The notes beneath the pieces are model-generated. The model was not told the origin of the DNA and made no database searches. It worked only from the letters and a program-made list of their open reading frames with translations. A stretch of 16,104 nucleotides of DNA, from positions 1 to 16,104 of the forward strand of contig JACREA010000032.1 in the NCBI GenBank assembly GCA_016218465.1. The letters are read 5' to 3'. This stretch comes from Nitrosomonadales bacterium (lineage in GTDB: Bacteria > Pseudomonadota > Gammaproteobacteria > Burkholderiales > Gallionellaceae). The position numbers were made by a program, and so were the translations under genes. Position 1 is the first letter of the stretch. The number at the start of each line of letters is the position of its first letter. Of this stretch, positions 1 to 7,630 are shown piece after piece.

Positions 1-1271
1 CCCCAAGTGTTGAACACACCGGTGAGCATTGCGCCCAGAATACCGCCGACGCCGTGTACGCCGAACACATCAAGAGCGTCATCCGCACCCAGCAGTTTTT
101 TCAGGCCGGTCACGCCCCAGAAACAAGCCACACCTGCCAGCATGCCAATCACCAGGCCACCGCCTACGCCTACCCAACCGCAGCCAGGGGTAATGGCAAC
201 CAATCCGGCGACTGCACCGGAAACCGCACCCAGCACGGAAGGTTTGCCCTTCAACAGCCACTCGGACAGCGTCCAGGTCAATGCGGCGGCGGCAGTGGCA
301 TTCAGCGTGTTGACGAAAGCCAGTGTAGCAGTGCCGGCAGCTTCCAGAGCGGAGCCCGCATTGAAGCCGAACCAACCCACCCACAGCAGGGAACCGCCAA
401 TCATGGTCATGGTCAGGCTATGCGGCGCCATTGCTTCTTTGCCATAGCCAATACGCTTGCCAACCAGATATGCTCCAATCAAACCAGCGATAGCCGCATT
501 AATATGCACCACGGTGCCGCCCGCGAAGTCCAGCGCGCCCTTCTGGAACAGCCAGCCTCCCTTGGCAGTTTCCGTTGCCAGGGTGGCAGCATCCTTGATG
601 GCGTCCGGGCCGGTCCAGAACCACACCATGTGTGCAATCGGCAGATAGGAGAAAGTAAACCACAGTGCGGAGAACAACAGCACAGCGGAGAATTTCATGC
701 GTTCGGCGAAAGCACCCACGACCAGTGCCACGGTAATGGCCGCAAAGGTCGCCTGGAAGACCACGAAGGCGAATTCAGGAATCACCACGCCTTTGCTGAA
801 TGTAGCCGCGTTGGCAACGCTGCCGGTGACCGGATCAAAAATGCCCTTCAGGAACAGCCTGTCAAATCCACCGATAAATGCATTGCCTTCGGTGAAGACC
901 AGCGAGTAGCCGTAAATGGCCCACAGCACAATGATCAGCGCGAAGATCGAGAATACCTGCATCAGGATGGACAGCATGTTCTTGCTGCGCACCAAGCCAC
1001 CGTAGAACAACGCGAGACCGGGAATGGACATCATGATGATCAGCAGGGTGGACGTCAGGATCCACGCCGTATCGCCCTTGTTGGGGGTGGGCGCGGCTGC
1101 TGATGCGGCTGCCGCTTCGGCGGGTTTGGCCGCATCAGCCGCAACGGATGCCGGAGCTACGACTGTCGCTGCGGGAGCAGCTACCGGCTTGGCCGCATCT
1201 TCGGCAAATGCCGTTGCAGTCAACCCGCACAGCACTGCCAGCGTCGTGATAAATACTAATAGTTTCTTCAT
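1..1271 (-). CDS. amtB: Amt/AmtB ammonium channel, 3' end cut by window
   Basis: Inner-membrane channel of the Amt/MEP/Rh family, which conducts ammonium/ammonia into the cell. 423 codons are visible from the ATG at 1271; the C-terminal part lies outside the window. A Sec signal peptide (MKKLLVFITTLAVLCG..., cut near residue 23) is followed by an Ala/Pro-rich stretch (about 24-62) and then the first core helix. The twin pore histidines are present: H256 in DFAGGTVVHINAA and H406 in DVFGVHGVGG. The FNAGS motif lies at 303-307. An AAGGAG ribosome site (1278-1283) sits 6 nt before the ATG and overlaps the stop codon of glnK, so translation is probably coupled. It is the last visible gene of the porin-glnK-amt operon. 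The long low-complexity segment between signal peptide and core is less usual. The family call is secure. Confidence 0.96.
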   Translation of the reverse strand, partial: MKKLLVFITTLAVLCGLTATAFAEDAAKPVAAPAATVVAPASVAADAAKPAEAAAASAAAPTPNKGDTAWILTSTLLIIMMSIPGLALFYGGLVRSKNMLSILMQVFSIFALIIVLWAIYGYSLVFTEGNAFIGGFDRLFLKGIFDPVTGSVANAATFSKGVVIPEFAFVVFQATFAAITVALVVGAFAERMKFSAVLLFSALWFTFSYLPIAHMVWFWTGPDAIKDAATLATETAKGGWLFQKGALDFAGGTVVHINAAIAGLIGAYLVGKRIGYGKEAMAPHSLTMTMIGGSLLWVGWFGFNAGSALEAAGTATLAFVNTLNATAAAALTWTLSEWLLKGKPSVLGAVSGAVAGLVAITPGCGWVGVGGGLVIGMLAGVACFWGVTGLKKLLGADDALDVFGVHGVGGILGAMLTGVFNTW

Positions 1272-1281
1272 GGCGTTCTCC

Positions 1282-1620
1282 TTACAACGCTTCTGCACCG
1301 GCTTCGCCGGTGCGGATGCGGATGACTTGTTCGAGGTCGTGGACGAATATCTTTCCGTCGCCGATCTTGCCGGTGTTGGCTGCCTTCTCAATTGCCTCCA
1401 GCACTTGATCGAGCATGTCGCTTTTAATGGCAGCTTCCACTTTTACTTTCGGCAGAAAATCCACTACATATTCAGCACCGCGGTACAACTCGGTGTGCCC
1501 CTTTTGCCGCCCGAAACCCTTGACTTCGGTAACGGTGATGCCTTGCACGCCGATCGTGGAAAGCGCCTCGCGCACTTCTTCCAGCTTGAACGGCTTGATG
1601 ATAGCGACAACCATTTTCAT
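1282..1620 (-). CDS. glnK: PII nitrogen regulatory protein GlnK
   Basis: A 112-residue PII signalling protein, the normal family length. It starts MKMVVAIIKPFKLEEVREAL. The T-loop carries the uridylylation tyrosine Y51 (GHTELYRGAEYVVDF), and the B-loop TGKIGDGKIFV and C-terminal RIRTGE are typical. PII proteins bind ATP/ADP and 2-oxoglutarate; GlnK, encoded with amt, binds the cytoplasmic face of the channel and closes it when nitrogen is plentiful. Placement directly upstream of amt (10 bp) favours GlnK over GlnB, though sequence alone separates the two poorly. AGGAG lies at 1627-1631, about 6 nt before the ATG. It probably shares the sigma-54 promoter upstream of the porin gene. Confidence 0.95.
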   Translation of the reverse strand: MKMVVAIIKPFKLEEVREALSTIGVQGITVTEVKGFGRQKGHTELYRGAEYVVDFLPKVKVEAAIKSDMLDQVLEAIEKAANTGKIGDGKIFVHDLEQVIRIRTGEAGAEAL

Positions 1621-1631
1621 TTCAGCTCTCC

Positions 1632-2846
1632 TTAAAATTTATAAATCACTTCGAGTCCCAATGAACTTTGACTACTCTTCGGGGTGATTCCGTCGGTGTC
1701 GAGGAACACTGCCTGATCGGATCGATCACTCCGAATCTCACCACGCAATTCGACATTTTTGGTAGGCAGGTAAGCCACGGTTGCCGTGGTTTCTTTCCAT
1801 TTTTGGCCGGAAGTTTTGCCGGGCTCAACTACGGTCCGGTAGCCGTCCTTATCATTGAAAATTTCGCCGCGCAATGACAAACGCCACATGTCATTAATCT
1901 GGTAGTTGGCATATCCGGCCCAGCCATCCCACTTGGCTGTCCCAGTACTGCCGTTAATCAGAGTGGCATTCTGTTGGGAAGCGTTGTCGTAATTCAGCAC
2001 CAAGGTGAGTTGGTCGGTGGCGGTAAAGGTGGCCACAATATCCAACAGATTTCTGGTGCCCTGAGCAGCCGACAACGGATAATTGGTAATCTGCTCTTTG
2101 CCACTGTAGCCCTGCGCCGCTATTGAGAAAGATTTGCCAGGGGCTAGCGACGCACCTAATTCAAAGGTCTTCGAGGCGTTGGTATCCTTAAGGTTGTCCC
2201 AGCCGTTGTTTACGCCGGCGATCAAAGTAAGCATATCATTGACCTTGTAATATCCGCGCACGCCGGTATGAGAAAACGGGATTGCATAACCAAACAGAAT
2301 CGAGCGGGAAAAATTGGTGTTGCTCGGACTCTTGATGACCTCGGCTCCGGCCAAGGTAACGTATTTACCGGCGATCACCATAAGGGGGCCAGAGGCGTAG
2401 TGGAAATAGGCCTGAGTCACGTCGAACGTGTTATTTGCTCCGGCAGCCGGACCTCTAGCACTGTCTATCGCACCGTAAGCGGCAATGATGTCCGCATCCT
2501 TGCCCGCAGTCAGGTTGACCAGGCCGCCAAACCCTTCGACGGGCAGCGAGGAGACCGTCATATCCAGTGCTTGGATGTTGAAACTGTTGCGCTCATAATC
2601 GAACACGCGATTGTTGAAAACATTGCCGATAAACTTACCATTACCGGACAAAGCAGTGTATGAGCCGTCCACATAGCCATGCACATCAATTCCCGCCGCT
2701 TCCATTATCGCGCCAAAGGTAGGTAGGGCAGGCTTTTCCGCCATCACTGGCGTGCCTGGCTCATGCTGGTGCGCTTCTTCCGCCATCGCCACGCTGGGCA
2801 CAGCCAAGACCGCCAACATCAATGAGTTCAACAATTTATTTTTCAT
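1632..2846 (-). CDS. Outer-membrane beta-barrel porin (BBP2/OmpL-like) of the glnK-amt operon
   Basis: A 404-residue protein with a Sec signal peptide (MKNKLLNSLMLAVLAVPSVAMA, cut before EEAHQHE) and alternating aromatic/polar strands. It ends LGLEVIYKF, with the terminal Phe expected of a BAM substrate, so it should be an outer-membrane barrel. It resembles the putative beta-barrel porin-2 (OmpL-like) group. The start was set at 2846 because the signal peptide begins there, an AAAGGAA ribosome site precedes it, and the predicted sigma-54 start site (near 2896) leaves almost no leader for an in-frame ATG at 2891. The stop is 11 bp before glnK. Inference: it lets ammonium or a small nitrogen compound cross the outer membrane under nitrogen limitation. 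The substrate cannot be read from the sequence. Confidence 0.82.
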   Translation of the reverse strand: MKNKLLNSLMLAVLAVPSVAMAEEAHQHEPGTPVMAEKPALPTFGAIMEAAGIDVHGYVDGSYTALSGNGKFIGNVFNNRVFDYERNSFNIQALDMTVSSLPVEGFGGLVNLTAGKDADIIAAYGAIDSARGPAAGANNTFDVTQAYFHYASGPLMVIAGKYVTLAGAEVIKSPSNTNFSRSILFGYAIPFSHTGVRGYYKVNDMLTLIAGVNNGWDNLKDTNASKTFELGASLAPGKSFSIAAQGYSGKEQITNYPLSAAQGTRNLLDIVATFTATDQLTLVLNYDNASQQNATLINGSTGTAKWDGWAGYANYQINDMWRLSLRGEIFNDKDGYRTVVEPGKTSGQKWKETTATVAYLPTKNVELRGEIRSDRSDQAVFLDTDGITPKSSQSSLGLEVIYKF

Positions 2847-2906
2847 AATGATGAGTTCCTTTACATAAGTTGGGAAGGGAATTAAATGCATCCGCTTTAT
2901 TACTAT

Positions 2907-2921
2907 GCAGGATGTGTGCCA
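2907..2921 (-). promoter_or_regulatory. Sigma-54 (-24/-12) promoter of the porin-glnK-amt operon
   Basis: The minus strand reads TGGCACACATCCTGC, against the consensus TGGCACGNNNNTTGC. The GG and GC dinucleotides are 10 nt apart as required, and the main departure is CTGC for TTGC. Transcription would start near 2896, giving a leader of about 50 nt to the porin ATG at 2846. The nitrogen role of the operon supports the call. Confidence 0.75.
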
Positions 2922-3014
2922 AAGTTATTTATTGTTGAAAAACAATAAGTCAGGAAGCGTCAGCGATTATCAAGCCGAGTTTGGGCACCAATTACAAGCG
3001 CGGTGATGACCTGA

Positions 3015-3031
3015 TGCACTGCCAAGGTGCA
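3015..3031. promoter_or_regulatory. NtrC-type enhancer site
   Basis: TGCACTGCCAAGGTGCA fits the NtrC consensus TGCACC-N5-GGTGCA in 11 of 12 fixed positions. Its centre is about 127 bp upstream of the predicted sigma-54 start, a usual distance for NtrC enhancers. A weaker half-site (GCACCA, 2985-2990) lies between it and the promoter. Its meaning depends on the sigma-54 call. Confidence 0.65.
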
Positions 3032-3057
3032 GCAAGTATTTTTCTAGAGCGAGGGGA

Positions 3058-3087
3058 GGTAGGGGCACGGCGCGCCGTGCCCCTACC
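3058..3087. repeat. Perfect 30-bp palindrome between two transcription units
   Basis: Two 15-bp arms (GGTAGGGGCACGGCG and its exact reverse complement) meet without a spacer. The GTAGGGGC...GCCCCTAC form resembles dispersed palindromes known from intergenic regions of many bacteria. It lies downstream of the PAS-GGDEF gene and upstream of the nitrogen operon. No T-run follows on either strand, so it is not a classical rho-independent terminator, though its RNA would fold strongly. The rest of 2847-3140 holds only the promoter elements listed separately. Confidence 0.75.
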
Positions 3088-3140
3088 GTTAGGCAAATCA
3101 GCAGATAGCTAAAGACCATTCCCGATATAAATCCGGTCAC

Positions 3141-6100
3141 TCAACCCTTGGGGTCATGGAAGCGAATCAAATTGCGGCCATCATCTTTTGCCTGATACAT
3201 CGCCATATCAGCCCACTTGATGATGTCTTCCGGGCTGTCTTCGTGGTTGATGAACAACACCACGCCGATACTCGATGTGCAATGGTGCTCCACGGTGGTT
3301 TCCGCTTTGCCCGCTTGCTGGATTTTCAGCACATAAGGCTCGGCCAGAATGATGCGGATTTTTTCGGCAACGATTCCGGCTTGTGCGGTCGATTCCACTT
3401 TATTTGCATCCAGCTCGGTTAACATCACCACAAACTCGTCGCCGCCAAAACGCGCAACGGTGTCCATTTCGCGCACGCAACTGCTGATACGGCGCGCCAC
3501 TTCTTTCAATAGCAAATCGCCAACCGCGTGCCCATACGTATCATTGAGCGGCTTGAAGTTATCAAGATCGAGGAACAGCAGTGCACCATAACGGCTGCTG
3601 CGCTTGCTGGAGGCCATTGCCTGATTCATCCGGTCGCTCAACATGCGGCGATTGGGAAGTTGTGTCAAAGTGTCATAAAAAGCCAGATTGTGAATCTGCT
3701 CTTCCGCCTGCTTGCGCTCGGTGATGTCGTGCAGCGTGGCAACATAGTGTGTGATCTCTCCGGCACAATCCTTTACTGCGGTGATGGAAAGCCGTTCCGG
3801 ATATACCTCACCGTTTTTGCGCCGGTTCCAGATTTCACCCTTCCATACTCCTGTGCGCCGGATACTTTCCCACATCGCGTCAAAAAAAGCCTCATCGTGG
3901 CGGCCCGATTTGAGCAGGCTCGGAGTCTGGCCTACGGCTTCCTCTGCCGTGTAGCCGGTGATGTCGGTGAACGCCTGGTTGACGCGCAGGATTACACTAT
4001 TGGCGTCGGTTACCATCATGCCTTCCTGAGACTCGAAAACGGTGGCGGCTATACGAATTTCTTCATCCGCATGCTTGCGGTCGGAAATGTCGCGCACTAC
4101 GGCCAGAACCCGCTGCTGGTTTCCGATACGCGCAAATCTAAGGCTTACTTCGACCCAGAAGAGATGTCCATCACGGGCACGCGCCAGCCAGTCAAAAGTC
4201 TGCGGACCTCCGGTTCGCGCCAAGCGGATTTTTTCAGCGGCCTCGGCAGATGAATAGGGTGGCGTGCCGGCACTCAGGTCGTCAGCCCCGCAGGCAAGCG
4301 CTTCCTCGTGGGTCATGCCGTACATCTCGCACATACGGTTATTGACATCAACGATACGGCCCGTTTCTGCATCGTGAATGAAGATCGCATCGTTGACGGT
4401 GTTGAATATCTCGCGAAAGCGGCTCTCGCTCTCGGCCAACGCCTGTTCGGCCTGCTTGCGTTCGGTGATGTCGCGCGCAAAGCCGGTAGTGCCCAGCACA
4501 TTGCCGCTCTGGTCGATGACTGGAGTCTTGAAAGTTTCCACCCAGTGCATATTGGCGCCATCAAAAGATGGTTCCTCGACACGCTTCTGGTGGCGTGAGG
4601 CCATTACCTCCACATCATCTGATCGGTATTTTTCCGCCAGTTCTTTTGGCCAGAGGTCGAAATCCGTCTTGCCGATGATCTGCTGGGCGTCATCCAGTTT
4701 GGCATAATCCGCATAAGCCTTGTTTACCTTGAGATAGCGGCCATCCGAGTCTTTCAACCATGTCAGAAAGGGTGAATTGTTCAGGGCGGCCATCAGGTTC
4801 GCTTCGCTCTTGAGCAGCTCTGTTTCGGAAAGTTTACGCTCGGTGATGTTTCGGTTGGTGCCTACCATGCGCAGCGCCCAGCCATTCGGGTCGCGGTCTG
4901 TAACGTGCCCTTCGCTTAGAACCCAGATATATTCCCCGTCCAGTTTTTTCACGCGGTGTGTGACCTGATACGAAGATGAAACATGCCCTTTCACCGCCTC
5001 CAGAATCGCGGCTCTCACCATTTGCTGCTCTTCCTGCGGAACCAGATCGGCAAGTTTTTGCACCGTTGTGAAGGTCGGTTGCTGCTCGCCGCCGAGGAGC
5101 TGTGACCAACCTTCCGACAGATATACGCTGCCTGTCACCACATCGAGGTCCCACAAAGCCAAATTTGATACGCTGATTGCCAATCGCGCGCGCTCCTCAC
5201 TCTTTGCCAGTGCATTTTCCGCACGCTTGCGCCCGGTAATATCGCGCGACAGCACAATGAAACGAGGCTCCTGCCCGGCAAGGCTGTGCTTGCGTGCAAT
5301 GGAGAGTTCGAACCAGAACGTGCCTTGTGAAAGTGGCAGTTCAATCTGTCTGCCATAGGAACTACCTCTTTCATACGCCTCGTGCAATGCCTGCATGACC
5401 ACGCCAGCAGCCTCGGGGGGAAGGACATCGCGCACGGTTTTGCCAATCAATTCTTCGGGAGGGGCTGCGAGCAGTTCAGGATGCGTAGAATGGCAGTCGT
5501 AGTAACGTCCATCCAGCCCCAACTCGAACAACAGGTCTGGTATGGCTTCGAGCGTGGCTTTCAACCGGCTTTGCACTGCGAATATTTCAGTCTCTACTCG
5601 CTTGCGCGTGGTGATATCGGTGATAAAGCCGTGCCAGAGCGTGGAACCGTCTGCTTCGCGTTGCGGAATGCTATTGCCCAATAGCCAGCGCACCGTGCCG
5701 TCGTCAAATTTCAGCCGATACTCATGCTGCCACGGCGTCAAGTCCCGTGCCGACGTCAGGATGGATGCCTTGAGGTTTTCCAGATCATCAGGATGAACAT
5801 GAGTAAATATCCCGGACGCATCTTCGCGGACTTCCTCCGGGTCGAGCCGGTAAATCTCGCGGGCGGCTTCACTGGCATAGGGAACGCAGGCGCTGCCATC
5901 AGGGCGCAACCGGAATTGATAAACAACTCCAGGAACTTGGGAAGCGATTTTCTGGAGACGCTGCAAGGCTTCCTGCCTTACCTCCTCCGACTGCTTGATC
6001 TGGGTAATATCAGTGATGGTGCCGACATAACCCATCACTTTGCCATCCGCCGCCCGTTCGGCTGCAGCCTGCCCCAGCACCCAGCGCACTTCGCCATCCG

Positions 6101-6425
6101 GACGTTTGATACGGTATTCCAGAACGAAATTCAAGTGTGCATGATTCGATATATACCAGGCTTTTGCTACCCGATCGCGATCATCCGGATGAATGGCTCG
6201 CGCCCATCCCCCGGCAAGCGCCTCGCCCGGCTTCATGCCAGCAATTTTGCACCAGGGTTCGTTGACATAAAGATAATTGCCATGCACGTCGGTTCGGAAA
6301 ATTCCCATTGTGCTGGCCTGTGACAATGCGAAAAAGAAGCGGTCGCTATCCGGAATAGCCGCCCCCGCTTCATCGCGCCCGATTCCCGCCCGCAATGAGT
6401 TTTGGTCGTTTGGCTTATCGTTCAT
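3141..6425 (-). CDS. Diguanylate cyclase with seven PAS domains and a C-terminal GGDEF domain
   Basis: A 1094-residue protein with seven consecutive PAS/PAC units at about 30-145, 155-278, 285-402, 408-534, 540-658, 665-785 and 790-905, most closed by a DIT-x-RK signature. A GGDEF domain follows (910-1090). The active-site motif GGDEF is intact at 994-998. A product-inhibition I-site R985-E-M-D988 lies exactly five residues before it, so it should make cyclic di-GMP from two GTP and be feedback controlled. There is no EAL domain. I see no signal peptide or membrane helix, so it is probably cytoplasmic and senses internal ligands, redox state or a partner; no haem- or flavin-binding residues are identified. 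No strong ribosome site precedes the ATG, so the start is less certain. It is divergent from the metal-binding protein gene. Confidence 0.93.
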   Translation of the reverse strand: MNDKPNDQNSLRAGIGRDEAGAAIPDSDRFFFALSQASTMGIFRTDVHGNYLYVNEPWCKIAGMKPGEALAGGWARAIHPDDRDRVAKAWYISNHAHLNFVLEYRIKRPDGEVRWVLGQAAAERAADGKVMGYVGTITDITQIKQSEEVRQEALQRLQKIASQVPGVVYQFRLRPDGSACVPYASEAAREIYRLDPEEVREDASGIFTHVHPDDLENLKASILTSARDLTPWQHEYRLKFDDGTVRWLLGNSIPQREADGSTLWHGFITDITTRKRVETEIFAVQSRLKATLEAIPDLLFELGLDGRYYDCHSTHPELLAAPPEELIGKTVRDVLPPEAAGVVMQALHEAYERGSSYGRQIELPLSQGTFWFELSIARKHSLAGQEPRFIVLSRDITGRKRAENALAKSEERARLAISVSNLALWDLDVVTGSVYLSEGWSQLLGGEQQPTFTTVQKLADLVPQEEQQMVRAAILEAVKGHVSSSYQVTHRVKKLDGEYIWVLSEGHVTDRDPNGWALRMVGTNRNITERKLSETELLKSEANLMAALNNSPFLTWLKDSDGRYLKVNKAYADYAKLDDAQQIIGKTDFDLWPKELAEKYRSDDVEVMASRHQKRVEEPSFDGANMHWVETFKTPVIDQSGNVLGTTGFARDITERKQAEQALAESESRFREIFNTVNDAIFIHDAETGRIVDVNNRMCEMYGMTHEEALACGADDLSAGTPPYSSAEAAEKIRLARTGGPQTFDWLARARDGHLFWVEVSLRFARIGNQQRVLAVVRDISDRKHADEEIRIAATVFESQEGMMVTDANSVILRVNQAFTDITGYTAEEAVGQTPSLLKSGRHDEAFFDAMWESIRRTGVWKGEIWNRRKNGEVYPERLSITAVKDCAGEITHYVATLHDITERKQAEEQIHNLAFYDTLTQLPNRRMLSDRMNQAMASSKRSSRYGALLFLDLDNFKPLNDTYGHAVGDLLLKEVARRISSCVREMDTVARFGGDEFVVMLTELDANKVESTAQAGIVAEKIRIILAEPYVLKIQQAGKAETTVEHHCTSSIGVVLFINHEDSPEDIIKWADMAMYQAKDDGRNLIRFHDPKG

Positions 6426-6847
6426 AAAACTTTTTAGCCACCGCGTTGTATGTAATTTTGGACAGGAAACAGCCGATTCCCGTCAAAGTAAATTATACAT
6501 ATAAAGCCCCGGCAGCTCTTGATGAAATATAAGCCTCAGGGAACTAAATCACGCAAGCCACTGCCTATCTCTAGCAGTTTAAATTTTGGTTTTCACAGAC
6601 GCGGGTTTATCTGACCGATTTAACCATTGTGATTTATGTCACATACATTAATTATCAAACTGCTTATTATGATGCGTAACATACGGATATAAGCCATAGC
6701 AAATGGGGCTGGAATTATTTCCATAGCGGAAACAAGAAATGCCGGATTCAGGAGATTATTTTGTTAACCTCGTTCAAGTGAAGAGAAGAAACTGGTTTTT
6801 GCCGCTTTTCATTTTTTAGTTGCAGCATTTATTTTTTGGAGACAATC
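6426..6847. other. Intergenic region between divergent genes
   Basis: About 420 bp, AT-rich, separating the GGDEF gene from the metal-binding protein gene. On the plus strand it holds the CRP-type promoter listed separately, followed by a leader of about 170 nt. That leader includes a possible 26-codon reading frame (6739-6819, MPDSGDYFVNLVQVKRR..., ending LPLFIF) with a poor ribosome site. On the minus strand a perfect -10 hexamer TATAAT (6497-6492) could serve the GGDEF gene, but no good -35 is spaced correctly. I recognise no riboswitch or known small RNA. Confidence 0.5.
6628..6670 (+). promoter_or_regulatory. CRP-family operator with class II promoter
   Basis: TGTGATTTATGTCACA (6628-6643) is a perfect TGTGA-N6-TCACA dyad, the CRP/Vfr-type consensus. 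A -10 hexamer TATTAT lies at 6665-6670 with no good -35. Transcription would start near 6677, which puts the operator centre (6635.5) at about -41.5, the standard class II activator position. The likely target is the metal-binding protein gene at 6848. Another member of the CRP/FNR family could be the real regulator. Confidence 0.65.
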
Positions 6848-7612
6848 ATGAACATGAATAAAATTGTATTTTTTTCAACATCCTGTCTGATCATCGGAGT
6901 TGCATCGCTTTCCTTCCCCTCATTTGCAGCGGATTCAACCGCCAAGAAACCTGCTGCATCGCAGCCAGTTGCCAAGCCAGATACCCACGACATGACGGCT
7001 CACGACCTGATGGTTCAGGGTGAAGAACAGAAAGGCGGCGGCGGATGTTGCGGCAAGATGGACGGCATGATGTGCGATCACAAAGGCGGCATGATGGGCG
7101 GTATGGAGGGAGGCCATATGGGCGGCAAGATGTGTTGCGACCATAAGGACGGAAAGATGTGCGGCCATAAAGGCGGCATGATGGGCAGCCAAATGAGTGA
7201 CAAGATGTGCGACCACAAGAGTGGCATGATGGGTAGCCATGGCGCCGGAATGATGATGGGATCGCCACGCATGGACATGATCATGTCACTTGACCTCAGT
7301 GACGAGCAACGCGCCAAAATCAACAAATTGTCCGATGAGCTAAAACATAATAACTGGGCCACGAAGGGCTTGATCATGGATGAATCCGCAAAGCTTCGCG
7401 ATCTTTATGCAGCAGACAAGCGTGATCCATCAGCAATCGGAAAAGAATACCAGAAGATTTTTGACTTGCAGCGCCAGATGATAGAAGCGATGATCACTGC
7501 CCAGAATCGCATTGAGGATTTATTGACACCCGATCAGCGCGCTCAACTTAAAAATATGCGTCACGGCGGAGCGCCGGTTCACGACTCGATGCACGATCAT
7601 CCGATGCACTAA
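6848..7612 (+). CDS. Secreted Met/Cys/His-rich metal-binding protein with Spy/CpxP-like domain
   Basis: A 254-residue protein with a Sec signal peptide (cut after SFPSFAA, about residue 28), so it should be periplasmic. Residues 60-145 are rich in Gly, Met, Cys, His and Lys, with seven cysteines (67, 68, 76, 96, 97, 105, 121). The decapeptide MC-x-HK-x-GMMG occurs three times (75-84, 104-113, 120-129) with a degenerate fourth copy between. Such clusters of soft ligands suit Cu(I), Ag(I) or a similar metal. Residues 143-240 resemble the helical Spy/CpxP/CnrX group, with the paired LTxxQ-type motifs LSDEQ (150-154) and LTPDQ (226-230). A His-rich tail, HDSMHDHPMH, ends the protein. The ATG at 6848 follows GGAG (6838-6841) with 6-nt spacing; the earlier in-frame TTG at 6836 is less likely. 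Inference: metal buffering, chaperoning or sensing in the envelope; the metal is not known. Confidence 0.8.
   Translation: MNMNKIVFFSTSCLIIGVASLSFPSFAADSTAKKPAASQPVAKPDTHDMTAHDLMVQGEEQKGGGGCCGKMDGMMCDHKGGMMGGMEGGHMGGKMCCDHKDGKMCGHKGGMMGSQMSDKMCDHKSGMMGSHGAGMMMGSPRMDMIMSLDLSDEQRAKINKLSDELKHNNWATKGLIMDESAKLRDLYAADKRDPSAIGKEYQKIFDLQRQMIEAMITAQNRIEDLLTPDQRAQLKNMRHGGAPVHDSMHDHPMH
7070..7234 (+). repeat. Coding repeat: MC-x-HK-x-GMMG decapeptides
   Basis: Three near-identical 30-bp units start at 7070, 7157 and 7205 and encode MCDHKGGMMG, MCGHKGGMMG and MCDHKSGMMG. A degenerate unit, KMCCDHKDGKMCG, lies between the first two. The pattern indicates internal duplication inside the metal-binding segment. 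Confidence 0.85.
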
Positions 7613-7630
7613 AGACCTTTGGTTTCCATC

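Noticed and set aside
54..1103. Open frame of 349 codons on the plus strand
   Set aside because: It is antisense to the ammonium channel gene; its Gln/His/Gly-rich product has no motif and the opposite strand is clearly coding.
2847..2891. Upstream start of the porin at 2891 (MHLIPFPTYVKELII...)
   Set aside because: It would place a non-secretory stretch before the signal peptide and lies only about 5 nt after the predicted sigma-54 start.
3058..3087. Palindrome as a rho-independent terminator
   Set aside because: Neither strand has a T-run after the stem, so only the repeat call is kept.
7070..7234. Short repeated units resembling a small CRISPR array
   Set aside because: The units are in frame, code for MC-x-HK-x-GMMG and have no uniform spacers or neighbouring cas genes.
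6891..7377. Antisense frames opposite the metal-binding protein gene, rich in Cys, His and Arg
   Set aside because: The apparent repeats are mirror images of the Met/Cys/His repeats on the plus strand; they have no signal peptide or supported start.
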